DNA of 64,000 nt from assembly GCF_037975245.1 (NCBI RefSeq), contig NC_092578.1:15877821-15941820 (forward strand), in the 5' to 3' direction. The DNA comes from Apostichopus japonicus. Lineage: Eukaryota > Echinodermata > Holothuroidea > Aspidochirotida > Stichopodidae. Shown piece by piece: positions 1 through 11,104 of the stretch. The notes below the pieces were generated by a model. That model was not told the DNA's origin. It ran no database searches and saw only the letters and a list, made by a program, of their open reading frames with translations. The position numbers and the translations under genes are program-made. The stretch's first letter is position 1, and each line of letters begins with the position of its first letter.

Positions 1-98
1 GCCTGTATGAATGAAAAATAAAGAATAGCTCGGAATAAAGAATAGTTCGAGGGTACCATATACAGGGTATATATACATAAATATATAAATATATATAT

Positions 99-149
<51 letters not shown>

Positions 150-480
150 AAAGGTCACGTGATCAAAGGAGGTCGATGGTCAAACTTGTTTGTTCGTGAC
201 TTCGTGTATAAGGCTGTTGGGCTTCAAACTTGGTCGGTATGTGCTTGGTGAATGTGACCATTATATGTATACCAAATAAATAGTATGGCCCAATCCTTCA
301 AACACAGGTAGGATATCATATACTATATGTATACAGTGTATTAATTAATGGATGTAAGATGCCAACTGTAACAACTGTCATCAAAGGAGGTGAAAGGTCA
401 ATATATACGTATATACGTATATAAGGCAGCAATATAATATCCATGAAGTAATGGTAAACAGCCACACTTGTATGTATCTC
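1..480. other. Non-coding flank with (TA)n tract
   Basis: No gene is recognised here. A (TA)n-rich stretch runs from about 92 to 147, and the rest is unremarkable AT-rich sequence leading to the first copy of an 18-bp target duplication at 481. Confidence 0.6.
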
Positions 481-498
481 GTATTTCCTAGTGATATA
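481..498. repeat. Target site duplication, left copy
   Basis: The 18 bases gtatttcctagtgatata recur exactly at 684-701. The two copies bracket the U2-headed segment and nothing else, as expected for target-primed reverse transcription. The last base is also the first base of the U2-like head, so the left junction is ambiguous by one base. Confidence 0.88.
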
Positions 499-542
499 TC
501 GCTTCTCGGCCTTTTGGCTAAGATCATGTGTAGTATCTGTTC
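498..542 (+). pseudogene. U2 snRNA 5' domain (stem-loop I and branch-point region)
   Basis: This covers U2 nucleotides 1-45, including the stem-loop I CGGCCTTTTGGC segment and the GTAGTA branch-site pairing element. U2 stem-loops IIa to IV and the Sm site are missing. It is therefore a truncated U2 copy serving as the head of the retroposon, not a complete snRNA gene. Confidence 0.88.
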
Positions 543-683
543 CCTTTCGAGGGGAATGGTGATGCACCCGACGATGATCACACAATCACAGTCCCGATGC
601 AAGGGGACTGGGGCTACGAGCGGATCAGTCGTTTGGTAGTTTGGTTTTCGTGCCCAGGTTCTTTCCTGGGCGACTTTTTCTTA
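498..683 (+). mobile_element. U2 snRNA-headed retroposon (SINEU-like)
   Basis: The segment opens with 45 bases (498-542) that match the conserved 5' end of U2 snRNA, from my memory of vertebrate U2, with one difference: T for A at U2 position 30. After the U2-like TGTTC the similarity stops. The remaining ~140 bases are unrelated to U2 and contain three visible hairpins: TTCCC/GGGAA at 540-556, CAGTCCC/GGGACTG at 589-610, and GCCCAGG/CCTGGGC at 652-671. A T-rich end (676-682) follows. No U2 Sm site (A-T5-GGA) is present. The whole is flanked by a perfect 18-bp direct repeat, so it was most likely inserted by LINE machinery. The hairpin-ended tail may be the LINE-recognised 3' end. It could be one copy of a SINE family with a U2 head, or a one-off template-switch chimera; a single window cannot decide. 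A functional U2 gene is unlikely. Confidence 0.8.
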
Positions 684-701
684 GTATTTCCTAGTGATAT
701 A
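684..701. repeat. Target site duplication, right copy
   Basis: Exact 18-base copy of 481-498. It fixes the right-hand end of the U2-headed insertion just after the T-rich tail. Confidence 0.88.
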
Positions 702-810
702 GTAGGTATCTACCGTATCTATACTGTTGATTTAGACTCGATCGAATCTGTTATGAGAATTCCGATCCATTTACTCAACCCTTTCTATACGATGAGAGCT
801 TACCGCTGCT

Positions 811-1124
811 CTTTAAAAGGATTGTCTGGTGGCCCAAAGAAGTTAGCTTAAAAAATAGTAAATAATTTTCCAAACATGTTGTCAAAGTATGAGAACGCTA
901 ATGTTGCGTTTGACAGAGAAACGATTTTTTAATCGTTATGGATAGACATTTCAAATATGATTTGAACAGTACAATACGTGACGTCAGCTCTGCCATAGCA
1001 GATTGCGTCATAACCCACCCTCCGCACAGTACCTATACGGTAATCACAACAAAAACAGCGTTTGTATACAGATAAATTTCTTCCTTAATTTCCGGTGAAA
1101 TTTCTTTAAAATTAGATATGTTTT
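811..1124 (+). repeat. Dispersed repeat A, copy 1
   Basis: This aligns over its whole length, in reverse complement, with 6,328-6,609. Shared landmarks in order are a GATTGTCTGG start, CAAAGTATGAGAACGCTAAT, GCGTTTGACAGAGA, a TGACGTCA box, and CGGTGAAATTTCTT near the end. No coding capacity or terminal inverted repeat was found, so the class is unknown. Confidence 0.75.
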
Positions 1125-1620
1125 CAAAAACTCCTTAAGCCGCCATGTACTTGATCGGTGGTTCCGTGGTCTTTGTGTAACACAAGGTAAATTTTAACAG
1201 CAGACTCCGAGTTGTTCAGGCTATACATCGCGCTATCCAGCTCCAACGCGAAAAATGTTCGCATGTAGGCTATACTCAAACGTTGACAATCGGACAGTTC
1301 TGCGAAGCCTAAGCTTCTCATTGCTACATTCTGCTCTGACAACGATTCGATCAATTTCTTCAATAATTTCCGGTGAAATTTCTTATAAATTAGATATGAT
1401 TTAAAAAACTCCTTAAGCCGCAATATATGTAGTAGATCGGTGGTTTCGTGGTCTTTGTGAAACACAAGATAAGTTTTAACAGCAGGCTCTTCGTTGTTTA
1501 CACATCGCGGTATCCAGCTCCAGCGCGAAGAATGTTCGCGTGTATAGGCTACCCTAACGTTTACAATCGGACAGTTCTGCGATGACATCGATTCGGCGCC
1601 AAGTTTCATCTTTCGGTTTA
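1076..1620. repeat. Tandem duplication, about 279-bp unit
   Basis: Two diverged head-to-tail units start near 1,076 and 1,355. Landmarks recur about 279 bases apart: the CCGGTGAAATTTCTT motif (about 1,091 and 1,370), the GTGGTCTTTGTG motif, and CAATCGGACAGTTCTGCGA. Unit 1 begins inside the end of repeat A. The 161-codon minus-strand reading frame across it repeats with the unit and has no recognisable domain, so it is not annotated as a gene. Confidence 0.75.
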
Positions 1621-2039
1621 ACGAATACTTTACAAGTTTCCTTTTACTGTTAATTTGATCCGTGAATTCTATTTCAGCGATTTCGAAGAACAGTTAATGA
1701 ACTGTGGTTTGAGTGTGAGTGTACTATGTGTAACGCTATACAAGTACACCAACTGAGCATCGTAATATATACGTTCGCGAGTCGTTATATATACGAGGCA
1801 ATCCAATGTGCTTACACGTGAGTTTGTTTGCTGCGGAATTGGGAGTGCTAACTTCAAGTCGCCTGTTTTGCCTATCTGCAACCACTACGTCAATCACCAT
1901 ATTGAAGCGTTCGAACAAACGGTACTTTTGGTGAGAAACTGGTGAATTTGAAAACCAGATTTCTACAAGAAGGAAACGTCGAATGGGGACAATTTTTACA
2001 TGGTTAGAAAGAGAAAAATAATAACTACAAAGACAATGT
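1621..2039. other. No recognised feature
   Basis: AT-rich sequence with no gene or repeat that I can support. Confidence 0.5.
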
Positions 2040-2072
2040 ATCAAAATCTTCCACCAGACAATTCCTTTAACG
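2040..2072 (-). repeat. Repeat A end fragment
   Basis: On the minus strand this reads TTAAAGGAATTGTCTGGTGG, matching the start of repeat A at 811 (TTTAAAAGGATTGTCTGGTGG with small changes). Only about 30 bases are alignable. Confidence 0.45.
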
Positions 2073-3242
2073 TATCGCTCACTCCCTCTTGTAATAACAC
2101 TCCCCAACCCACCCCACCCCACCCCCAAGACAGAGGCAATGGCAACTGCCAGTGGGGAGGATTATACGCAGAGTATTACTGTACGTTCGGGTGATAGGGC
2201 TTTTGTTGGAAAGACGGAATTCGCCTGAAGAGACTGACAAATTTTACTGTTTGATTATGATATGAGAAGCAAATGAAACGCATGCTCATACAATTTCAGG
2301 AGACATGTGAATATGATCTATACTGTTGGAGCCGATTCCGATTACTGCTATATTTAACATTTCTCTGTTGTTCGTCGATTGAAAACAATTTGCAGGTCGT
2401 TCTATTTATTACTGTATGGGTGCAATTTCCGTTAGCAATTTATAGGGTCAGCACAATTCAAACGTGATATCCACAACATTTTAGCAGAGGGATACTCTTT
2501 TAACGTTTTTGTTCATATTACAGCATGAAAGAATAATACGACGTGCTTATACTGTCGGGTTCTTTGTTTTGGCAATATGGCATAGTTTATCTTATAGTAA
2601 TATGTAAGCACAATGATCTACTACATAAACTAAATTGGTGGCAGTGTTTCCACTTTGAAGGAAATTTCCCGGAAAACGGCAATATCGGATTTTTTTTCCG
2701 GGCACTAACAAGAGGCGATTCGTATATATACACCCTACAGTAATTAGGGCTAACACCCGTTAGAATCGGTCAATTTTATCATGATATATTTCAAGGATAG
2801 CATTGGCTTATATACACTGTTACGATAAAGTCATCCATCAAACATCAATACAGTTTCACATTCTGGTTTACAGATACTACACACTCAGCTCTTCATTTTA
2901 AGTATTCAAGAACACAACTTAGCGGTAATTACAGCCTTTTGACTTTTCAAATTTACCCCTTTTTTTTCTTCTATTATTTGTCTTTTTTTCTTCTCAAAAC
3001 AAATGTTTACACATTTCTAACATTGTAACAAACTATGTCTGCAAAGGAGGTGCATACAAGGCGATGGGAAAAGAGGATGAGAGGATAGGAAATGACACCG
3101 TTATACTCGCCTATGTCTTATATTTTTCGCACAAACAAAATGGATAAACTGCTCAGAAATATTGCCAATCAAAACAAATGTCTCAAATATATAGACGCTT
3201 TGCCGAGCTTTTGCAGCGTTGCTGCCCTTTGTTTTGTTTTTT
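2073..3242. other. No recognised feature
   Basis: Short C-rich and T-rich runs (2,105-2,130; 2,957-2,990) but no gene or repeat family that I can identify. Confidence 0.5.
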
Positions 3243-3245
3243 ATA

Positions 3246-3309
3246 GAGGTAGGGCTGGGTGGGGCTGAGTGGGGCTGGGTGGGGCTGGGTGGGGCTGGGT
3301 GGGGCTGGA
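3246..3309. repeat. Minisatellite, 10-bp GGGGCTGGGT
   Basis: About six head-to-tail copies of a 10-base G-rich unit, the second with GAGT for GGGT. G-rich on the plus strand. Confidence 0.9.
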
Positions 3310-6019
3310 CAATGAGGTATAAGGAAGGGAATACCATTTGAATGTTTCCTGCTTTTTTCTTCCTCTGAGCTGGAGTGGGTCTTCAGTTTTGCACAATATT
3401 AACTGAATATTTCTGATTTATTTCCTACTAAAGCACACACACACACACACGACATATACACGCACACGCATAAACACCCACAGATACACTATTTGTACCT
3501 TATTTGGGCAAAGTCATGATGCTATTTCAATTTTTTCTGTTGAAATTTTCTTCCTCTTTCCTCTCTTGGTTTCAATTTCCTGGAAATTATTCTGATACAA
3601 TTATGTTGTATACGGTATCGGTTTAATATACATAGCTTACAAATTTCTAAATGAATATAATTTTGAACAAGACCATCAATGACGCAGTATCTCAATACTG
3701 GAAGTTTTAATTTTGATTCCTAATTTCAAATCTTTGCTCTGTCTCTACAATTATCAATATCAATCATGGTACAACAAATATATATAACTTGCATTTAAGC
3801 TACTTTGCCACGAATAGTCTCTGCAGGTTACACTTTATCCTGCTAGTGTTGCCTTTAGCGCTCATTGCCTGTTTGTCGAAAGAACGACGTTGCAAGGTTT
3901 AGTAATGTCATAGAATACCTAAGAACTTGTTTTTTTATGTGGTATCCTTCATCTTGGGTCAGACTCTGTTGGACTTTTTGGTCATATAGTTTGATGTCAT
4001 TGACAACGGCCAAATTAGAAGAGGCGAACTCGACCATATTCTTGACGCCCGCCTTGAGAGCTAGGCCTATTGACCTACTGTATGTTACTGTAGACTGTAG
4101 TGGTGACTACCATCAAAACTGTGTCCACTTCCAAGTATCAAAACAACCCACGTTTTTCCATCTCAATTTTTCTGACATGAAGATTTCATGGATTTATGAC
4201 TTGGAAAAAATAATGTAAAAGAAGATTACAAGTTTTTATTTGAAAGTGATGGGTGGCCTCCTCCTCCCCAAATAGCCACCTCAGTTCCTCTCCATTTTGT
4301 TATTTTATTTTAATTCTTTGTACATTTTATGTCAAACATCACAGGTTCGAAAGAAACGATGTGTAAACGTAATTATACAAAAATACATGAAGGGCAATCA
4401 AACAAACTTATCATGGCCCTTGCTCTGAAAAGCTACCTGAACCCCAGTACTATCCTTAAATGTATGTTACAAAAACGAAGGCCTAATATTAATTAAATGA
4501 ACTACGCAAAATTCAAAAGTACACAATGTGTATATGCATTTAGCATGCAATACACAACACCTTGCCTACCTAACTACAGTACAGAAAATTGGTCGCGAGT
4601 GTAGCCATTTTCGTATATCTAACATGTAGCTGTCCATGAGTCATAGCCAATCTGCTATAAACCAGACTTGGAGTCGGGGCTTAATCATCAAAAACGGACC
4701 TTTTTACTAAAAGTAGGGGCGGCAGCTCAGTGTTGTTTTAAGAAAGAAAAATCATTTAAACATCAAATTAAGCAAATAAAAGCCATAAAATGTCATTTAC
4801 CGCTAGTAAAATTTTTATTCATACCTACCTGTAAAAACAAATGGAAGTTTAAAATGTTAATAAAAAATATAATATATTTGGCCCGATTTGGACATAAATC
4901 GGTGAAAAAGTCATAGAATGAGATAAAATTCTCGAATAAAAAATAGTAACTTTTGTTGGTCTATATGATATATTCTTGCTCTGGAAATTCCAGAGAAAAA
5001 TAGCTTTGTATGAAGACGCTGAAATTTTTTTAAGAGAAGAGAGAGTCCCACTTACTGTTACAATATCTCTATACATGTAATGTATTGAGATAAAAATGTA
5101 ATGTAAGCCCATATGGGCCTATATGCATGAGATCTTTACACATAGGTATGCCTCTTTTTTGACAACCTTTTGTCTCGTCCACAAAGTTGATGGCCTCATA
5201 TATCTCCTTTGGTAAACAAAAGGGTCACATTACAAAACGCCCGCCCGCATATTCTTGGTAACTTAAGAACTTTTATCTGACTGCCTATGGGCACAAGAGT
5301 TAGTGTTGACTTTTGCATGATTACGTAATATTCGTCAACCACCGGAAACAAGACTTTCGGAGTGTCTAGTTTGAATTGCTTGTCTTCCTTTCATTGCAAT
5401 GACAGATTCCAAAAGTATCGAGCGCTTATTATCACTAATTATAAACAAAGCTGTATGCAACAGGAATGTTTACTTCAACCAGGAAATTGCTACTTTAACA
5501 CCCTGTTGAAACCCAGTATAGCTGCACATACATGTATTGTCAGTGTGTGAACTTTAACATGTTACTAATAGTTCCACTAAGATAGCTATAGGTACTTCAA
5601 GTAGTTCAAGATGTCAGTGTTTTTACATTTAGACCTATAAACATGTATAACCTTGGCGTCGCTCAGACGGGTTGCGGTTGGGGGGGGGGGGGGGGTTCGG
5701 GGAGGTATAGTGGTGAAGGTTCGATCATTGGTAACCGAAGCGTTTGCCTATACATGTGGTGGACATTGCAGTGCATTAATGTTGCATCTTATATTGTCAA
5801 TCGACACTGATTTTTGGTCAAATTGTAAATAAATATTGTGCTTGTACAACGATAACCTTTAGTTCCGTGTCAGAAAGCTTGTCTGGGCAGTATTTTTAGT
5901 TGGCTTTGCGGATTTGAGTGGGAAATCACCTTGATATAATGCATGTGTATTCATTAAAAGTGAAAGACAAACTTGGATACTCGAAAATGATAAAAGCAAA
6001 TAGCGAAAAGTGAAATGGA

Positions 6020-6021
<2 letters not shown>
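3310..6021. other. Long stretch without recognised genes
   Basis: Contains a (CA)n tract at 3,432-3,449 and a G run near 5,680-5,694. Reading frames here are short and low-complexity, with no domain I recognise. Confidence 0.5.

Positions 6022-6105
<84 letters not shown>
6022..6105. repeat. (TA)n microsatellite
   Basis: About 84 bases of uninterrupted TA. Reading frames through it encode only alternating Tyr-Ile and are not genes. Confidence 0.97.
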
Positions 6106-6107
<2 letters not shown>

Positions 6108-6327
6108 AGGGGCGTTGCCTTCTGACTTCTATTGGAGCTAACCAAAAGTAAGTTATACAAAGGAACTTGTTGCAACAAGGTAACAATGGTGTCTAAATAA
6201 TTTAGCACGCTTCGCCGCCGACGGCCACTCAGGCCATCATTCAACCGGTGTTATATCTCATACTCCGCTATTTGGGAATAATTATTTCGGTAGCTACTGA
6301 TAGTGGTCTCCTGCGATTTTTTTTTTT

Positions 6328-6609
6328 AAACATATCTAATTTATAAGAAATTTCACCGAAAATTAAAGAAATTAATTAATCTGTATTCAAACGCGTTTTT
6401 TTTTACTACTGTATATGAACTGGATGCAGCTTGGGTTATGTCGCAATCTGTATTGCCCAGATGACGTCACGTTCGCTACTGTTCAAAGTATATTCGTATC
6501 TCTGTCAAACGCAATATTAGCGTTCTCATACTTTGAAAACATTTTGGAAAATTGTTTATCGTTTTTTAAGGTAACTTCTAAGGGTATACCAGACAATTCT
6601 TTTTAACGG
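6328..6609 (-). repeat. Dispersed repeat A, copy 2
   Basis: Reverse-complement partner of 811-1,124, sharing the same landmarks in the same order, including the TGACGTCA box at 6,462-6,469. It lacks the downstream tandem duplication seen after copy 1, so that duplication is not a fixed part of the repeat. Confidence 0.75.
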
Positions 6610-6657
6610 CTTTCACCAGGAAGAAATGCTTTGAATTAAAAAGTCTATCAGATTAGC

Positions 6658-7020
6658 CTACATGCATATCTCTATAGTCACAAAAGTTTTGTTTTGTTTT
6701 AGTACTGAGTTGCTAAGTGGATTGTTTATTTCTGTATGTGTGGGATGTTTGTCAGACATGCTTGCATATATAAGCATATTAAACCACATGATAGAACTTC
6801 CTGAACGTATTGAAATCCGTACTACGTAGGCAGACACATTGACTTTCACGGAATCGGTGTACGGGGTCAACCACATCATACCCACAACATTGGGAACCAT
6901 ATACCACCAGGATGTGAATATGTATACTTCATAGGAAATAATCGATGATATCGTCTTAATTGATACGACTAATACTGCCAAAACAACCCAAATAACTAGA
7001 ATATTGAAGTAGCTCGGCAT
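6658..7020 (-). CDS. Doubtful 120-codon reading frame, GPCR-like C-terminal pattern
   Basis: This frame is not simple sequence. It has a hydrophobic stretch near residues 6-28 and another region ending with the pattern SGSSIMWFNMLIYASMSDK. That resembles a rhodopsin-family TM7 end (S-x(4)-N-x(2)-I-Y), although the NP of NPxxY is NM. An in-frame stop lies 8 codons upstream of the first Met. No TM1-TM5, splice sites or TM6 CWxP are recognisable. It may be a decayed receptor fragment or chance; the similarity is by eye only. Confidence 0.15.
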   Translation of the reverse strand: MPSYFNILVIWVVLAVLVVSIKTISSIISYEVYIFTSWWYMVPNVVGMMWLTPYTDSVKVNVSAYVVRISIRSGSSIMWFNMLIYASMSDKHPTHTEINNPLSNSVLKQNKTFVTIEICM

Positions 7021-7044
7021 AACAGGAAATGTCTTTGGTGGATC

Positions 7045-8785
7045 TTACGACTGACTATATACAGCTAGGCCTATACATGCAATACGGTGAAAGCTAAGAC
7101 AGCTACTACAAAGATGACAGAATTGACCCAATAGGTCTATAGGCCCGCCGCTTATGTATACATGTAGGTAAACAAATCGCTGCTTGTTGAACGGATATAA
7201 CATATATGGAACGCCAAATGGTAAATAAATGTGATACTCTTTAAACGCATAAGCCTTTTATGAACGTCTTATGCCTATACATTAAACGTGTGTCCATAGT
7301 GTGTAGACACATCGACATACGTGAACAAATACGTCGTTGCAATGGCATGATATGTGTAGGATGTTCATTAAAAGAATCTTGTAATAGAAATGGTTAACGT
7401 CAAAAAGTCAGCGTATTTTGATCAAGTTTGATTAATTCGCGAGGCTATACGAAACACAATAACGGCTCATCAAATACAAAGTATGTTTGGAATTTTATCA
7501 CCGTCGCATAGTGAATTGATCGGCTGATGCGTTAGCCATGCAGTTGGGTCAATTTCCTGATGCTTATAACTCTCTCTAAACTGCACTCCAACATCATGCT
7601 TCAAAGCACTGGTATTGACAGTACAAACAGTTATTAACCTTCATCTGATAGAAACATGATATTCATACTGCTGGTACTAACAATATACGAGTGCTCTGAA
7701 AGCGGGACATGACAATACATTATATAAAAAAGATTGTCCCAACTGGGTGGATGCGTAAAACGTCTTTCTCGTCGTAAACAACACCACCCTGTACCTATAC
7801 GCTTACGTTAGCCGGAGTTCATACAGTCAGTGGCTATATACATACAGGCCTATGCAGTATGCATGAAAATACAAAAGAATTATATTTAGTTGCACAGCAT
7901 ATGAAATATCTTCAAGAATCTCATTTACATTTATTTATTGTACAAGTTTTTTTGGCGTTCCACAAATAATTTAGCACATTATAGTACCATATATAAGTAA
8001 CTTAGCACATGCAGTATTAGCAGTGGGCAGTTTCATATAGTCAGTTTCTATATACAGAACCGTATAAAAGTCTACAAACTATGTAACAACAGTAATAAAT
8101 GAAATGATGATTAAGGGAATGAGCCGAAAAGTATGGAAAGACTATAACAATGCGATATTTCCAATCTCAATTGTCGAAATGAAAGTCCGGATGTCAGGGG
8201 ATTATGGATAGAGAATGCTAGCTACGGGCTGTTGCTAATAATATGATCGTATATTTTCGAGAAGATAGAGATCTCAAGTATGAAATTATTAAGCGGTAAA
8301 GCATTTCCATGTTTCAAAACAAGGCCGTAATTTCATAATCCCACAAGAGAGAGTTTCCCTACTATCAGCTTGTTTCCGGTGAGGTCACTTTTTAAATGAC
8401 CCATAATGGGATTTTTTTTTTAGACTCCCCTTTTAAGTGCACGATATTCATCTATCTATATTGAGAGCGAGAGTGCAAAAAACTCTACAGGGAAATAAGT
8501 TAGCACTTAAACAGCTTGTTTTATTTTATTTTTAGCCATTTCCTTCTTTCTTTCTTCTTTGCTTATTGACATATGGTAATAGTCCTATTATCAAAATCCA
8601 TTATATAACAAAATTATTGCGTACGTGACACTTTGGATTTTCTCGAACTGCTACTGACGAGCGGGAAATGAAAAGAGTTAATTTTTCTTTCACAACTCCT
8701 GAAGTCATAAAATGAACTATAGCGCTTGCGATTTCGTATATTATTTTATGTGACAGAAAAATATGCCACCTTGAAGTGGGTAAGA
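7045..8785. other. No recognised feature
   Basis: AT-rich intergenic sequence. I see no gene, SINE or inverted repeat that I can support. Confidence 0.5.
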
Positions 8786-8789
8786 AGTG

Positions 8790-8910
8790 GGATGGGAGGG
8801 ACATGGTGGGATGGGACGGGATGGGACGGGATGGAACGGTGTAGGGTGTTGTTGCGGATGGGCGGTATTAGCCCGAGGGGTGTGGATCGTGCCGGTGGGG
8901 GGGGGGGATA
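8790..8910. repeat. G-rich imperfect minisatellite
   Basis: Imperfect GGGATGGGAC repeats at 8,795-8,840, then G-rich sequence ending in a G run near 8,897-8,907. Confidence 0.7.
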
Positions 8911-9069
8911 GAGTTCGATAAATCATCAATATTAAACTGTAAATCATTGCCCATGGCAGCTATGTTAAAGCTTCTATTTAACCATTACTGCGATTTATTT
9001 CATGTTTGTACCCCGAGTTCACGGTAATATACAAATACATTAATACGGGTACTGACTATAATATAGTAT

Positions 9070-9104
9070 ATGTGGTATTAATCATATTATGATTAATACC
9101 ACAT
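9070..9104. repeat. Perfect hairpin, 16-bp arms, 3-base loop
   Basis: Left arm ATGTGGTATTAATCAT (9,070-9,085), loop ATT, right arm exactly complementary (9,089-9,104). It is longer than expected by chance at one locus and has no sign of a terminator or miRNA-sized stem. Confidence 0.9.
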
Positions 9105-10884
9105 GGCTTCACAAGTTCACACACGTTCCAGGTTGATTTGTAGTACACTCACTATACATGATACAGTCACTATGCCAAGTTACACAAAACTGAACTTTTG
9201 GGGTGTAAATCAACGTCCATGGTTACTTTCAGGGTCGAACATATAAATAAATGATTGCCACAATAATCAACTCTTCATACGGCTTGCAAAGTTCATGGCC
9301 AATTTGTATCACACTGTAAAACCTGAAACAACGTATCGGTTGTATAGCCTTTACTGTACACGACAGGTCAAGGCTCTTCGTTAATTTATCAATTCCCTTT
9401 ATTAAATATTCAAAACTCGGAATGATTAGATGTTGCTCATGTCACATTGTCGACTTGTCAATAATTCAGTGATTTGTTTGTTTTTGTTATTTGTTGGGTT
9501 TTGAACCTGCCTAATATGGGAACTAATAACAGTAGTTATTATTCATGTTCCACGTACGTGTTCACAAGCTACGATGTGACGTCATCACATCTCGGAAGTT
9601 GAGCGCTTTGACAAAAGCTTCTGGTTAGCAAGCGACTTCCGTCATTAGACAATTTAGCAACTTTACCTGCTTCTTCGAAACAGACGCCTACTTCTGTCAT
9701 AAATCCACCTCCGCAACACACGTCACTTCCGGCGATGTGTGTAATGTTTTTGAAGCACGATTATGAAGTGATTGTCTGTCAAATTTTCGATAATATACAA
9801 TATATATTCCCATTTCAATGTGTATAGTACTTCCTTGTCTAACATACAGTTTGTGTGTAATACAAATAATGAAGACAAAATTTAGCAAATTTGGGGGGAA
9901 AAGTATAATTTTATACCTACACAGATGATGTGATTTATGGTTTTGTGAAAAACTGTGTTTGCTAATAGTATAGTATGTAAAATTCGGGTAACCAAATGCG
10001 AAAGGTTGCATACGGTGTGTGTGTCTGCATTCGTCTGCATTCACAAAATGAAATTTGTTTTATTGTAGACAATTATAACACAAAAATCTGGGGAAACTCA
10101 TTAAATATTTGATGTAATGTGTTGCGCTGTATGTAGAGTGCTGCGCTTCAAATGATGTAGAGTATTGCGCTCATCAGAATGTCTTATTTAAGCATAAGTT
10201 ATCATGCATAATACACTCATATCATTTGAATAATGTGATGTTCCTATTCTCAAAGAAGACGATCAAATATTTTAGAGAAAATCGCCTTATGCCACAAACC
10301 TGTGTTTAGTGTCCTTGAAACGAAAGTTGTTAAAACAAAGGAATAACACAAGAGAAAATACAGCCATGTCACTCCCTTTACATCATCTATGTGCATAACT
10401 AGCTAATGTTTATTCATAAATGAAACTAGAATGAAGAAAAGACTTGTAAAATGGTCAATTTTTGATGGATTTTGATGGGAGTTGCAGATATTTTCATGAT
10501 TTCTCGTGCATATTAGAGTGATCAGGACAATGTTGTTCCTAGGTGTCCGGTAGCCCGTTAAAATATGTCATTTATGGCTCTGGCATACTTGTAAATATAT
10601 AACATTATACCAGTAAATTTTGTCAACTACGAAAATCAGGGCTAACTAAATGTGTTATGATCTTTAATTTATTCCCAGGATTACTAGAGTAGGTTTGATA
10701 ATTTAGTCGTTCCACGCACTAGAAATATAGGTTTACTCTCTATAGACAAAGCAATGAACTATACTTAAGCATTATACACTCCCGTGCTATGTATAGTGTT
10801 ACAACATGATACAGGAACTTTTAACCTGGTTTAGGTATCTCGTGATCAAAATTGTAACTGTTACTATGTGATGTGGCAATATGG
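9105..10884. other. No recognised feature
   Basis: AT-rich sequence with one TGACGTCA box at 9,577-9,584. No gene recognised. Confidence 0.5.
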
Positions 10885-11104
10885 TCCCAATCATAAGGTC
10901 CCCGGTTCGAGTCACTTCAAGATTCATGTATGTCGTCCAGTTACAGAGTTGTTGACAATTGACAATTCATAATCATGGACGTTAAAATATGAATCTAAGA
11001 GACTGACTTCAGTCAGCTTACGGCTTTGATAAGCCAAGGAGGCTTCTTCGCGAGTTCCTGCTTTGCAGGAGGATCTAAATACATATTACATACATACATA
11101 CATA
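10885..11104 (+). mobile_element. SINE family S1, copy 1
   Basis: This carries the S1 body seen in four other places: B-box-like GGTTCGAGTC (10,904-10,913), GTCCAGTTACAGAGTTGTTG, the TGACAATTGACAATTCAT block, GACTGACTTCAGTCAGC, CGCGAGTTCCTGC and GGATCT, then a (TACA)n tail. The 5' half of the tRNA-like head is too diverged to recognise, so this copy is older than the 14.3-kb one. Confidence 0.85.

Noticed and set aside
498-683. Functional U2 snRNA gene
   Set aside because: Only the first 45 nt match; no Sm site or 3' stem-loops of U2, and the segment is bracketed by a retroposition duplication.
1124-1609. 161-codon minus-strand gene
   Set aside because: The frame covers the 279-bp tandem duplication and shows no domain.
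5926-6244. Tyr-Ile repeat frames (also at 19.0, 21.2, 22.0, 23.7, 45.8, 49.5, 52.8 and 53.4 kb)
   Set aside because: Translations of (TA)n tracts.
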